DNA from: Neoceratodus forsteri
Lineage: Eukaryota; Chordata; Ceratodontiformes; Ceratodontidae
Length of the DNA stretch: 64,000 nucleotides
Assembly: GCA_016271365.2 (NCBI GenBank)
Contig: CM057456.1
Coordinates: 660,017,501 to 660,081,500 of the forward strand
Reading direction: 5' to 3'
The translations under genes and the position numbers were made by a program. Positions 1-10,927 of this stretch are shown one piece after another (the stretch's first letter is position 1; the number at the start of each line of letters is the position of its first letter). The notes under the pieces were generated by a model. The model did no database searches, was not told the origin of the DNA, and was given only the letters and a program-made list of their open reading frames with translations.

Positions 1-690
1 GTCATTTTTCCCATCCTGGCCGTATTGTGGTTTCGCACTTCTGGTGCAGAATAGATCGGCCGCTGTGGGAAATCACTGTCCGGGACAGATTAAGAAAATG
101 ACAGTGATACTGCTCATGAGCAGAGGTCCTAAAATGCATATGTTGAAAATTTGGTGATGCTAGCCCATCAAATGACTGTGTTACAAGTGTGCATTGCACA
201 CTTTCCACACACCCTTGTAACTTCGCAGATTTGTAATACTGTCATGCCAGATTTTCAACAGTGGCATTTTTCACACCTCCTTATGAGCAGTACAGCTGTC
301 ATTTTTCACATCCTGACTGAAATGTGGTTTCACAGTTGTGGCACAGAATAACGCGGTAGCTGCGGAAAATCAATGTTCGGGACAGATTAAGAAAATGACA
401 GTGGCACTGTTCATGAGCAGAGGTCCTAAAAGCCCGATGTTGAAAATGTGGTGACGAAACTCCACAACATGATTGTGTTACAAGCGTGCGTTGAACTGTT
501 TCCACGCACCCTTGTAACTTTGCAAATTTGTAGTATTTTCATGCCATATTTTCAGCAGTGTCAGTTTTTCACACCTCCTTATGAACAGTACAACTCTCAT
601 TTTTCACATTCTGGCTAAAATATGTTTTTGCACTCCTGCCGGAGAATAGCACGGTCACTGTGGGAAATCAGTGTTTGGGACAGATTAAGA
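1..690. repeat. Satellite A, 298-bp unit, 2.3 copies
   Basis: Units start at 1, 299 and about 597. Each opens with a cattttt-cacatcctg motif, carries gggacagattaaga about 80 bases in, and closes with cacctccttatgagcagtac. The third unit stops after that internal motif at 690, where a different satellite begins. The window starts inside the array, so its true length is unknown. The short ORFs on both strands are repeat-frame artefacts. No homology to a known transposon was recognised. Confidence 0.9.
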
Positions 691-2160
691 TCGAACGAGT
701 GGGGGGGGGGAGTGACTGAGCTCAACTGAGCTCTGTCGGGACTGCTGCGGATTTGTTTGTGGGCAGAAAAAGGCCCCAACGCAAGAGCCCAGTACAAAAG
801 GGCAGCCTGCAGCACTGGGAGAAACAGAACGAGAGAGCTAGTGAGGGAGGAGGAGGAGGAGTGAGCGAACTCACCAGAGTGCCGTCAGGACTGCTGCAGA
901 TTTCTTTGTGGGCAGAAAAAGGCGTCAAGCAGGCAGGGGCCCAGTAGAAAAGGCCAGCCTGCAGCAGTGGGAGAAACAGTACGAGTGAGTGAGACAGGGG
1001 GACTGAGTGAGCTCAACAGCTATATCAGGACTGCTGCGGATTTCTTTCTGGGCAGAAAAAGGTGCCATTGCAGGCAGGAGCCCCGTACAAAAGGACCGCT
1101 TGCAGCGCCAGGACAAACAGAATGAGTGCGTGACAGAGAGAGACTGAGCAACCTCAGCGGAGCTCTGTTAGGACAGATGCAGATTTCTTTGTGGACAGAC
1201 AAAGGTGCTAACGCAGCCAGGAGCCCCATACACAAGCCCAGCCTGCAGTGCCAAGAGACACAGAATGAGTGAGTGACAGCGTGGTGGTGAGTGAGCTCAA
1301 CGGAGCTGTATTGTGACTGCTGTGGATTTCTTTGTGAGCAGAAAATGTGGCAACGTAGACAGGAGCCCAGTACAAAAGGCCAGCTTGCAGCACTGGCAGA
1401 AACGGAATGAGTGAGTGAGAGAGGGGGAGTGAGCGAGCTAAATGGAGTTGTGTCTAGACTGCTTCAGATTTGTTTCTGGCCAGAACAAGCTGCCAATGCA
1501 GGCAGGAGCCCAGTACAAAAGAAGGGCAGCCTGCAGCAGCAGGAGACACAGAATGAATGAGTGAGGGAGGGGGAGTGAGTGAGCTCAACGGAGCTCTGTT
1601 GGGACTGCTGCAGAATCTTTTGTGGGCAGAAAAAGGCAGCAATGCACACAGGGGCCCTGTACAGAATGGCAGCCTTCAGTGGTGGGAAAACCAGAATGAG
1701 CGAGTGAGAGAGGGGGAGTGAGCGAGCTCAACTGAGCTCTATTGTATCTGCTGCAAATTTCTTTGTTGGCAGACGAAGGCGGCAACGCAGGCAGAAGCCC
1801 AATAAAAAAGGGCAGCCTTCGGCACCAGCAGAAACGGAATGAGCGAGTGAGAGAGGGGGAGTCAGCAGGCTCAACAGACCTGTGTCGGGACTGCTGCAGA
1901 TTTCGTTGTGGACAGAAAAAGCCACAAACAGAGGCAGGAGCTCAGTACAAAAGGGCAGCCTGCAGGGCCAGGAGAACCAGAATGACTGAGTGAGAGAGGG
2001 GGGGAGTGAGCCACCTCAACGGAGCTCTGTCGGGACAGCTGCAAATTTCTTACTAGGCAGAACAAGGTACCAATGCAGGCAGGAGCCCAGTACAAAAGAG
2101 CAGCCTGCAGCATGGGGAGACACAGACTGAACGAGTGACAGAGGGACAGTGAGCGAGCTC
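691..2160. repeat. Satellite B, about 143-bp unit, 10 copies
   Basis: A gagctcaacggagctctgt-type motif followed by ggactgctgcagatttcttt recurs at roughly 730, 880, 1024, 1162, 1304, 1446, 1592, 1736, 1879 and 2023. Spacing is 138-150 bases. Each unit also holds a cagtacaaaagggcagcctg segment and a gagtgagtgagagaggggg stretch. Because 143 is not a multiple of 3, the overlapping minus-strand ORFs rotate frame from copy to copy and are not genes. The array joins satellite A without a spacer. Confidence 0.92.
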
Positions 2161-2744
2161 AACACACCAACGCAATCAACATTCAGCATTGACAAATGCT
2201 TGTTTCTTTATTACTGAGCACAGTTGTATGAAGGAGGATTACTATCACTTAGATTTTATCTGTTCATTCTGTTTGCCTGCACCTGATATCATAATCCTCT
2301 GTCTATGGCATCATAATAATCTCTACAGCAATAGACTGTGATGTCATAAACAGAACTGCGATGTCAGGTATAGGCAAGCAGCCAAAACAGATAGGGCAGC
2401 GATCCTGTTTACATGTAAATGTCCTTAGGAATAAAAAAAATTAGTGAGAATTATAGAAAAAAATATGAAATATAAACTGAGTTGTGTCCAAGTATTACAT
2501 TTTTTCAAAGTTGTCACAACAGGGTCAGGGGCTCTTTAAAGACTATACTTCAGGACTGAAACCTCTACTGCATCCTGCCCATGAACTAACAAGTCTTAGT
2601 GCCATACATTTTCCTCTCCCATGGGCTATGTGTCATTTTGGGGTGTACAAACAGAAGGGGCATCCCACCTAAAGTGGGAGAGCTGAGGCCATTCGTAATC
2701 ACATCGATTAACATTATGATCATGTATTATTGTTCTCTTCACAG
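2161..2744 (+). other. Intron sequence before first visible exon
   Basis: AT-rich intron with no recognisable gene. A short segment near 2330-2370 (agactgtgatgtcataaa) has a near copy at 3558-3575, so both may belong to one old repeat. The intron ends with a polypyrimidine-rich acceptor, tgttctcttcacag, at 2731-2744. Confidence 0.6.
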
Positions 2745-2913
2745 CGGTTTCTATCTTTACGGAAGAGATGGTGTACCCAACTGATACTAACATAGTTTTC
2801 CAAGCTGTGACGGCTGAAGCAGATCCTCTGGAGTTTGTGTGGTACTTTGGAGACAAACCCCCTGAAAGAACAACCTCACGGACTAGAACAACAAAATACT
2901 CTCTGCCAAACAG
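2745..2913 (+). CDS. PKD1L1: PKD1L1 exon: first PKD domain, central part
   Basis: PKD1L1 is a large ciliary membrane protein of the polycystin-1 family that acts with polycystin-2 in left-right patterning; that role is established knowledge. The exon follows an acceptor ending cttcacag, enters with two bases of a split codon, encodes 55 residues and leaves with two bases (AG). It contains the PKD-type motif W-Y-F-G-D at about residues 33-37, after an acidic, proline-containing strand region. The donor is CAG|GTGCTG, which is weak. Entry and exit phases splice in frame to the exon at 31830: the joined codon is AGG, giving P-N-R-Y-N-V, the strand that completes the PKD fold. Spacing of the two PKD domains right before REJ favours PKD1L1 over PKD1, whose PKD repeats are many and mostly in one giant exon. 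Confidence 0.88.
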
Positions 2914-3619
2914 GTGCTGCCATAGGGAGGGAAGGGGAGGGAGTCTTTAAAGGTGGCCTCTTGTCTGAAAGCACTGGAGGATGATAAAGCTTACTTTTTG
3001 CAGCAGCTACGCTTTGGGGGGGGGGATGTTGGAGTGATGTGACACCACTGAACCACTGCCCCTTTGAGTCTGCATGCTTGGTTCTGGTGGGACTCAGTTG
3101 TAGACAAGCCTGCAGTGTTTCAGCAGCCAGTAACCACCCATCGTTGTTACTATGGGTACCAGTGAGACAGCAGTCACAACAAGAAGGGAGGCTGGGGACA
3201 ACGACATAAAAAGCTGTGTATGGGTTATAGGGCTATTATTTGTCAAATCATAATATAAAATGGCCCGCCTCTTTCTGTCACCTGTTGTAATACCTGTGTG
3301 TCAGTTTTCAGTCACTGTTACCTTACCTGGTTGTGAGATCATTCCTTTTTAAAGAGTGTAGAACAACATAACATTTAAACACAATTCAACATGTATTTCA
3401 CATTGGTTCTGTATTTCTGCTGCCCATTATTTATTGCAGAGGTCATTTGCATAAAAACAGGATTGTAGGTCCGTAACTGTTCATCTGCTCCTGTTGCTTT
3501 CCCCACCTGAGGACATAGTACTCTGCTCCTGACATCACACTCATTCCCATAGCAACAGACTGTGATGTCATAAATGGGGACTGGCAACAGATGGTGATGT
3601 CACAACAGAGCATTACGAG
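2914..3619 (+). other. Intron, no gene seen
   Basis: Start of a 28.9-kb intron. It contains a G run at 3017-3026 and AT-rich unique-looking sequence. No exon or element was recognised. Confidence 0.55.
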
Positions 3620-4045
3620 TTCAATTGGTAAAGAAACTATAGGGGCAGATGAGGAGGGGCTATAGGACATGAAAAGGATCAAGAAAGACTGGAGAAGTGG
3701 TCTGAAGTGTAGCAACTTAAAGTCAGTGCCACAAAATGTAAAGACTATGCATATTGGTAGGAAACCTACCCTAGAAGTAACATTTGAGAAGGGGAGTGAG
3801 GGTGGTTGGAACCACTGAAGAAAGGGATCTATAAGTAATTATCAGCAACAACCTGAAGTCTTGAGTCTAATGCAACAAGACACACCTATATGGAGGGCAA
3901 GCAGAATGCTGGTGTACATAGGTAAGGCATTCACAAGCAGAAGGAAAGAGGTGATACTGCCCCCTACAGATCCATGGTGAGATTGCATCTGGAGTACTGT
4001 GCCATGTTCTGGAGTCCCCACCTCGGGAAGGACAGGGACTACTTG
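3620..4045 (+). mobile_element. Degraded CR1-type LINE fragment (end of ORF2)
   Basis: The segment near 3976-4040 (tggagtactgtgccatgttctggagtcc) matches the C-terminal ORF2 region of the two better CR1 copies in this window, near 15583-15620 and 28590-28640. There the translation reads L-E-Y-C-x-Q-F/Y-W and then P-H-L-x-K-D. Upstream bases 3700-3830 match the CR1 stretch that encodes the asparagine-rich linker after the RT domain. Stops and indels are frequent, so this is an old copy with no coding potential. Confidence 0.65.
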
Positions 4046-4589
4046 GTTTTGATTTGTAGCCTGACAACTACTGGTAACTATGGACTCGCTCTCACCAGAT
4101 GTTTGTAAAATCAAATCTTGTTGAGGTTTTGCAAATAAGGGACAAATAACATCACTGCCTCACACAGCAGCATTTTGCAACTGAAGTTGGTTTTAATTTG
4201 TAGCCATACCATCTGACCCTTGGTAAACAAGTAGCATTGTTATTTAGTAAAGAAGAACACCTGCTATGTCTCCTTAAGGATCCAACAATAAGCCATACAC
4301 AAGTGCATCACCTATAGTGAGTGGTGCCCCAGAGAATGGAACTAAATGGTAACTGGAGAATTTGGCACCTTATTCAGACTCTGCAGTGGTCACACTCCCC
4401 TTACTGGCTAAATGTCAGATTTGTTTCCAAAAAGCCAGGGGAGCAGTGACTACCAGTATCTAGCAAATAAAATAAACTACATTTTTAAATGTTTAAAATA
4501 AAAAAAAAAACAATGAAAAATAGCAAACAGGATTATTTAATACTACAGTGATTTTAAAGTCTGTCAGACTGCAAAATAAATAAATAATA
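4046..4589 (+). other. Intron, no gene seen
   Basis: Unique-looking AT-rich intron with A runs near 4500-4511. No coding or repeat identity was recognised. Confidence 0.5.
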
Positions 4590-4754
4590 ACTGGGGTGCG
4601 TTTTCTCCCATAGGAAACCCAGGTTATAATTTGCCATTATAACCCACACATTATAACGGTGAACACACACTGGGTTTCCTCGCTTCACACATGCACCTGC
4701 CTCCGCTCACACAGCCCGCCAATACTTGCCCACACTCTACTCCGCCACCATCAC

Positions 4755-5149
4755 TCGGCGGTAAGTAAATGTAAAACAAACAAAAAAACAACTTGCCTCT
4801 CAGTAGTCCAGTTTGACTCCTCTATTAAATCTTAAAAAAAAACAAAAAACGAAAGTGTTTAGCAGCAGCCCGGTCGTGCAGGTGGCAGACCGCTGACAGC
4901 CTTTCATTGGGACTAGACTGGGGCTGTTTATTTTATACAATTGCTGTAGTGAGAAAACACTCCCCAGCAATTATATAAAATAAAACATGGGGTGGTGTGT
5001 TTTACTCGAGTTTTTACACACACCGCTTGGGGTTGGATGCTTGAATAAATCCCTCAAGCTTTGCTCTCAGGGTTTATGTAGCATCCAACACCTCGGGGTG
5101 TAAACACTCACTAAACACACAACCCCATGCATTATTCTATATGTAATGC
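4755..5149. repeat. Fold-back dispersed repeat, copy 1
   Basis: This segment is homologous to 29527-29940. Its right half, 4985-5130, is a nested imperfect palindrome. Outer arms are acatggggtggtgtgttt and aaacacacaaccccatg; inner arms are acacaccgcttggggttgg-atgct and agcatccaacacctcggggtgt. The loop end carries ccctcaagc and gctctcaggg. Left of it are the shared motifs attgctgtagtgagaaaacactc and ccagcaattatataaaataaa. Bases 4615-4680 hold another inverted pair (aggaaacccag and ctgggtttcct), so this copy may extend left to about 4590. It codes for nothing and fits a non-autonomous fold-back element. Confidence 0.75.
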
Positions 5150-5384
5150 TCAAGCACAGAGGAAAACAGACCGATTCTTGTGGGAACCTCTTTTCAGGAC
5201 CTAGAATTGGAGGCAGGGCCAGGGTTTATATGGATTATTGTAGTATCCCATAAAAGAAAGAAAATTACTGTGGTGAGTAATTGTTTCTTCTACCAACTGT
5301 AATCTAACAATATTGTATATACAAAAATGCAGACTCACTAGCAGTACTGTACCTTGGGAGGATCGGTCTAGAATCAATTTAGTA

Positions 5385-5569
5385 AGAAGGTTCTGCAAGA
5401 CAACAGCCCCAAACCTGGCATCTCTCCTGGACTGTATGCCCAGCAGTACTGCTTTGTGAAGGTGCGGACTGTTTTCCCAGTAGTTGCTTTGCAAATCTCT
5501 TGAAGGGGGACGCCCCTTGCAGCAGAGGTGCAGAGAGGCACAAGTGCCAGTAGTGGAATGTGCCCTCAC
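5385..5569 (-). pseudogene. DIRS tyrosine recombinase, C-terminal remnant
   Basis: The minus-strand frame opens with A-H-S-T, the site of the recombinase H-x-x-R motif. Here the residue after T is T-G rather than the expected arginine-basic context. It ends with R-D-A-R-F-G-A-V-V-L-Q, the usual end of DIRS recombinases (compare D-A-G-F-G-T-L-V-L-Q at the end of the plus-strand element). The catalytic tyrosine region is not preserved. Upstream recombinase sequence, expected at 5570-6270, is unreadable. Confidence 0.6.
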
Positions 5570-6513
5570 TCCTCAGTGAGGTTGCTTACTAGGTTTCTCA
5601 TAACAGTACTGGATACAGGAAACAATGCACTGAGAAATAGTCTTTCTGGCTGCTGGTTTACCTTTGTCAACCTCACCATAAGTGAAAGAGTTGTATACTG
5701 GTAGACCTAGCACACTTTGTCCTGTCTAAATGGTAGCTCAGTGCCCTTTTCACATCAGGAAAATGGAGCTTTTACTCATCTGTGCTAGAGAGCTCTGGAA
5801 ACATGTTTTTATTTGTTGATCAGGACTGCCTTTTCTTATAGGATATTATGTAGTTAGATCTGTACACAGTGCTTGCAGCTACCTCACTCTTCTGTCAGAT
5901 GTTATGGCTACTATGAAAATTGTTTTCCAAGTGCTGTACTTGAAGTCTGAAGTAACCATAGGCTCAAAGGGAAACTCCATCAGCTAGGTAAGGCATATTG
6001 GGTCCTGGGGTGGGATCTGGTTCCTTCAGAGGAGGATGAAGGTTGTTAAAGCCTTTGAAAACCTTTTGAAAATAGGTTGTGAGGCTAAGTATTTTTCCTT
6101 GCCTGTGGATGTGTAAGTTGAGACAGCTGCAGGTGTACTTTCAGTGTCGAGGCCCGAGGGACTGTAAGTGCATCACGTAGCCCAGAACAGTTGGCAGTCC
6201 TGCTTATACTGGAATGATTTTCCTGCAGGAAGTTCACCAGATTGAGAATCTTTTCTATTTAGAGGCATGTGACTTTCATGTTGGTTTCCTAGAAACCCTC
6301 AGAACTTCCAATAAATCTTGTGACAGATTCAAAACAGAAAATTCTAACTCCTCAAGAACCATGCCCTCAGGCATAAAGATCTGAGGTCTGGGAAAGTTAT
6401 TCTGCCCCAGTACAAGACCAGCAGGTTGTGTCTCAGTGGCAGGGTGATGGGAGCCTTGGAGGACAGGGTCGACAGTATTGAGTACCATGTCTGCCTGGCC
6501 CAGTCTGGGACTA

Positions 6514-8016
6514 TCAGTATAATTGTTGCTGGCTCCCTCCTGAGTATCTCTGTATAAGGGGGAATAGAGAAAAGGCATACAGGAACCTCCTTGTCCATGT
6601 CAGGGAAAGAGCATTCTCTGAAACTGTTCCCTTGATTGAGGATCTGCAACAAACCTTTGGGAGATGATTGTTGCCCCATGAGGTAAACAGATCTATCTCT
6701 GGAGTGCCCACCTCCAGAAAACTGATGCCAATACTTGCTTGTTCATAGCCCATTTGTGATTGCTCTGACCCATCCTGCACAGAGAGTCTGCCAGCACATT
6801 TGTCTTTGCCTGGCAGATGAACAGCAGAAATGTTGTCTTCTGTGCAAGGTTTTAAGGATCTTGTTCCCTCGTTGTTGATGTAGTACACAGCTGCTGTGTT
6901 GTCTGCCCGAATCTGCACTGACTTACCCTCTAACTGGGATGAAAAGGACTGTATTGGCAGAAGCACTGCTCTGAGTTCTAGAAGGTTTATGTTCTCCATT
7001 GTCTCCTGTGAACTCCAGATGCCACTTACCATGAGGTTCTTCCACCATTTCAGTGCCTGCACCAGGATTTTTGTGTCTGGCATTGAGTAGGACAAGTGAT
7101 GTGATCTTTGGCACCAGTACCTTCTTAGGTGATGCCTATGTCCCTCATCTGGAGGTGAGTCCACGGCACTACGGCTATGGCTGATGCCATGTTGCCTAGC
7201 AGCTGCAGGAAATTCCTTGCAGACCTGTGATGGCCCTGGATGAATGACTTTGCACAGGGAAATAAAGTTGGTTATGCTGTTTTGTGGAAGAATTGCCCTT
7301 CCCAGCAGGTATCCAGTTCTGCTCCAATTAAGTCCAGAATCTAAACTGGTTCTGTCCGAGACCATTGCGGATTTATCAAGAAACCTAGAAGGTTCTAATG
7401 TGCTTTTCTCCAGCTGGATGGAGAACATTGCATTCTGTTTCTTTTTTCATTAGACTAGCTAGTCACCCAAGTAAGGGAACACCACTACACCTTGTCTTCT
7501 CAGGTGAACTGCTACTACAGCTAAGCACCTTGTGAACAACCTTGGTACTGAGGTGAGGCCAAAAGGGAGGATGTGAACTGGTACTTACAGTTCCCTGGCC
7601 TGAACCTCAGACACTTTCTGTCACTGGGTCTGACTAAAATGTGGAAAAAAGATCCAGAAAAAAAGATGAGTTTGATACCTTTTTCTGGATATTTTGTCAC
7701 AAGGACCAATATGGCAATAAAACTAATTTTCTGTGAAATGTGGATGTAGGCATCCTTTAGGTCCAGTGAGCCCAGCCAATCTGCTGATGAGTGCAGGGAT
7801 GGGATTACTATGCCCAGTGTAATCATCCTGAACGTTCCCTTTTTGATGTGCCTGTTCAGGTATCTCAAATCTCGAATGGGTCACCACTCCACATTCTATT
7901 TGTTCGTGAGGAAGTATCTTGGGAAAAGGCCCTTTCCCCTGTGAGACAGGGAACTTTTCTACTACCTTTGCTTGCAGTAGTGTATTCACCTCCAGCTCTA
8001 GCAGGACTTTTCCCAT
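6514..8016 (-). pseudogene. DIRS reverse transcriptase and RNase H remnant
   Basis: The minus frame at 8016-7723 carries the RT N-terminal strand region (V-V-T-H-S-R-F-E-I-P). The overlapping frame 7868-7521 has S-L-D-L-K-D-A-Y-I-H-I, the RT motif with the first catalytic aspartate. Frame 7428-6514 has the DIRS-type RNase H signature I-N-L-L-E-L-R-A-V followed by R-A-D-N-T-A-A-V-Y-Y-I-N. It then has P-E-I-D-L-F-T-S, equivalent to P-Q-V-D-L-F-A-S in the plus-strand element. Two or more frameshifts separate the pieces, so no functional enzyme is encoded. Confidence 0.78.
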
Positions 8017-8388
8017 TGTAGAGTGATCTAGGAAACTTTTTAGTCTCTAACTTTGGGAATTTTTAAAATTAAAGTAACTAACTGTGACACACTATTTTCA
8101 GGACTCACTTGTATGTGGTGATTTTTTCCCACTCCTGGAAGTAGTGTGTCAATCTTCCCCACCACTGGCAGTTACCGACAGGTGACCTTGGCGAAACTGT
8201 CTGGGTTTTATTTGAGCTGTGACTTATATGCTGGTGCTGCAGTCCCCATGGGCCCGTTCTGCCTCTACTCCTATAGTACCCTCGCTGTGGCTTGTAGTCC
8301 TAACCACATTTGGTTTGGGGATTGTAGCTTCTGCCACTGACTTCCCTTCTATAGGGCCTGTAGGAGGTAGTTGCCTTTTCTTTTTTTG

Positions 8389-8944
8389 TTAGGCGTCCAC
8401 CTTTTTCAGGTATGCCTCAGTTTTGTCAGCAAATAGTGAATTTCCCTCAAAGGGAAAATCAGTGACTTTTGCTTGGGAAGCCTGAGAGAGGAGTATTGTC
8501 CTTAGCCAGGCAAATATCCTTAAAGACACTGAATGGGTCAGGACTCTTGAAGCTGAGTCATTGGCATCAACAGCAATGTGAAATTGGCATTTGGTGGCAT
8601 CGAGGGCTGACTCTGCGGTTGCTACCAAATCCTCTGCCACCTCACCATCAACTTTGTTGCTCAGTTTCCAGGACTGCATTCCACTGGGACTTCTGGTGCC
8701 GAGTTGTATAGGCCAGTGTGCTGCTTTAACTGCAAGGAAGCAGTAGTACAAATGCTTTTGGCCATAGTGTCAAGTTTTCTGGAGTTTTTCTCAGGAGGCA
8801 CTCTAGTATCTTCTCACAAGCTGCTGCCTGGACCACTCCCTCGTGACCAGGGTGGGCATATAGGTACTCTAACCCCTGTCTATCTACCTGATACTTCTTT
8901 TCAATTTTTTTATCAATGCCAGCTGCACTGTTTGGTGCAGACAT
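8389..8944 (-). pseudogene. DIRS ORF1 (gag-like) remnant
   Basis: Frame 8944-8726 contains K-K-Y-Q-V-D-R-Q-G-L-E-Y-L-Y-A-H-P, a pattern typical of the C-terminal part of DIRS ORF1 proteins. Frame 8751-8389 follows with a helical, alanine-rich stretch (V-A-T-A-E-S-A-L-D-A-T). Codons upstream, at 9080-8950, are acidic and interrupted by stops. The protein is structural in this family and not enzymatic. Confidence 0.6.
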
Positions 8945-9380
8945 TATCTTGAAGGTGACTTTCCCTGAGAGATCTGTGGATTGGTACTAACAATATCCTT
9001 GTTGGAGTTAGTCCTATGATGCTCATCAGTTCCACCTCCTACTCATCGTCATTCAGTAGAAGAAGGATAGCCATGGAGGGGGGTGGGTTGTGTTGGTCTC
9101 CTCCTTCATCACATTGTTCTTTGCAGAAGAATTGAGTGCTGGGGGTTGGATGGCAGGTGCTGTCAGGGTGGAGGGTTGGGGGGAAGATGTTCAGTTTACA
9201 ACAGAGTGGCAATAAAGACTGCTTCGGGCGGTAGAGGTGAGCAGGCTCTGTCAGTCACCCATCACTGGAGTGTTTTTTTATATTACAAAAAAAAATATGA
9301 ACGTGGGGGTGATGGGGGAAGAAGATGGGATGGGTGGGACTGGGATTCCAACAGAGTGTGGGAGATGGGGATTGAGTAGC

Positions 9381-10340
9381 TTAAAGGGACACTGTCAACC
9401 CCTGTAAGTCTCAAAGGCCCTGTCCAGACTAGCAATGAGCTATAAAAACGTTTTTAAAAAACATTACCATTCAGCCCATTTCAGTGCGTCCACATTCAAC
9501 AGCTGAATCGGTTTTTAAACTGTTACTCTGCATCCACATCAATGTTCCTTCTCCATTTTCTTGTAACGTTTTGAAAAGCGTTACAGTCCACTGGAGGATA
9601 CATTTTACAGAAAATACTTCGTTCACCCGTCCGCACTACTCCTCAAAATGAAGAAAAACAGGTAACGTTTCAGCAACCGTACTAAAGATCTGCTCTTTGG
9701 TAGTTTTAAAAACGGTTTAAAGAACGCTTTTTAAACCGTTACAGGTCTGGACGCAACCGTTTTTAGAGCAAGCGGTAACGTTACAGGGCACCAGTAACAT
9801 TACCAAAGCTCTAGTCTGGACAGGACCAAAGTGTCCCTGGTTTAAAAAATATATTTTATGACTGCCAACATTCAGTAAAGATTGCTGATGTAGCTAGTAG
9901 TTTGATTCTGACTCTTATTTTATTTAAAAAAGTGAAAAACAAACTGCCCAACATACTGGTGTTATCACACCAAAACAGGTTTGTTTACATCCCTTGAGCA
10001 ACTCCAAACGCATCTTTCCTGGACTTCGGAACACCCACAAAACAGTCTAGCCCTTCATGATGCAGTTGGAGTTTTGGAGGCTTCTTTCTTATGAGTGACT
10101 GCACTGTTTTGGGTGTGTTTCTAATGCTCAGGAAGTATGCAGTAAGGACAGAACCAGGACTGTAAACAAAACAAGGTTGTTTATAAATGTACAGTGCCAT
10201 GCATTTCAGTTCTACTAAACAAGGAGACAGACAAAACAAACAGCAACAGCAGTGAATTTTAGAGAGGATAAACAATCATAAAATGTGGGGTTTTGACTAG
10301 AAATAATATGATGAAAAACAGGTTGACAGTGTCCCTTTAA
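9381..10340. mobile_element. TTAA-flanked DNA transposon (piggyBac/Kolobok type)
   Basis: Left end TTAA-agggacactgtcaacc (9381-9400) is mirrored at the right by ggttgacagtgtccct-TTAA (10321-10340). The terminal repeats are 16 bp, perfect, and bounded by TTAA on both sides. TTAA target sites are characteristic of piggyBac and Kolobok transposons. No transposase is visible; the short ORFs are not conserved. Excluding the nested element at 9416-9827, the body is about 550 bp, so it is non-autonomous. Confidence 0.85.
9416..9827. mobile_element. Nested terminal-inverted-repeat element, 412 bp
   Basis: Left end ggccctgtccagactag (9416-9432) is mirrored by ctagtctggacaggacc (9811-9827), with one mismatch. 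AAA lies immediately outside on both sides and may be a 3-bp target duplication. The interior is rich in aacgttt and aaaccgtt motifs. It sits wholly inside the TTAA element at 9381-10340 and so inserted later. The superfamily is unresolved; no transposase. Confidence 0.78.
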
Positions 10341-10927
10341 AGGGAAGGAGTGTGGGAGGCTGTTTCTTTTCCAATTTTTTAAAATAATATTTTCCAACAA
10401 GGAAATGGCATGAATAGTGCCATTATTTGTTATTCAGATCCAAAGAACAAATAGTACTTTATTCATGGTATTCAGGAAATACTGTTTATTCGCACACCCT
10501 AATGTTAAGGGTATCCACCATTTGTTTTACAAAGGAGGAAGTATGAGGAACTAGAAAAGAATGTGTTTATTCTTAGAACAACCACTGGTATCCTCTGACC
10601 ATTTCAAAAAATAATCTTATATAAATTTATAATGCTTGAAGCTACATTTTGAAAGCTGTAAGATTTGAACAGTTAATATAGTTTTCTTGTGTTGCTACAT
10701 GCATATACATGTCAATATAATATGTTAAAAGTGACAGGACTTTAAAAGTACAGTTAACCACTTTATGTTTTTTTTATATTGATATGAAATATTTTGTCTT
10801 TTTATATCATGTATGGTCACTGTAGTGATACAGTAATGATATATCTACGTAGCAGATTCCAGACTTTCATTTAAAAAAATGAAATCTCTAGCCCAAACTG
10901 TTAGAAAGTTATTACATTTTAAAGACT
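10341..10927 (+). other. Intron, AT-rich, no gene seen
   Basis: AT-rich sequence between two DNA transposons. No exon or repeat identity was recognised. Confidence 0.5.

Larger units (their letters stand above)
5200..9080 (-). mobile_element. Degraded DIRS-type retrotransposon, minus strand
   Basis: Reading right to left, the fragments follow DIRS order: ORF1/gag-like (8950-8389), reverse transcriptase (8016-7521), RNase H (7428-6514) and the tail of a tyrosine recombinase (5569-5385). Similarity to the plus-strand DIRS at 39613-47180 is at motif level only, so this is another lineage or a much older copy. The frame changes several times. Terminal repeats were not identified, and the limits given are those of recognisable coding remnants. 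Confidence 0.8.

Noticed and set aside
691..2113. Series of 60-80-codon ORFs on both strands
   Set aside because: They are frames through the 143-bp satellite; the frame rotates between units and no family motif exists.
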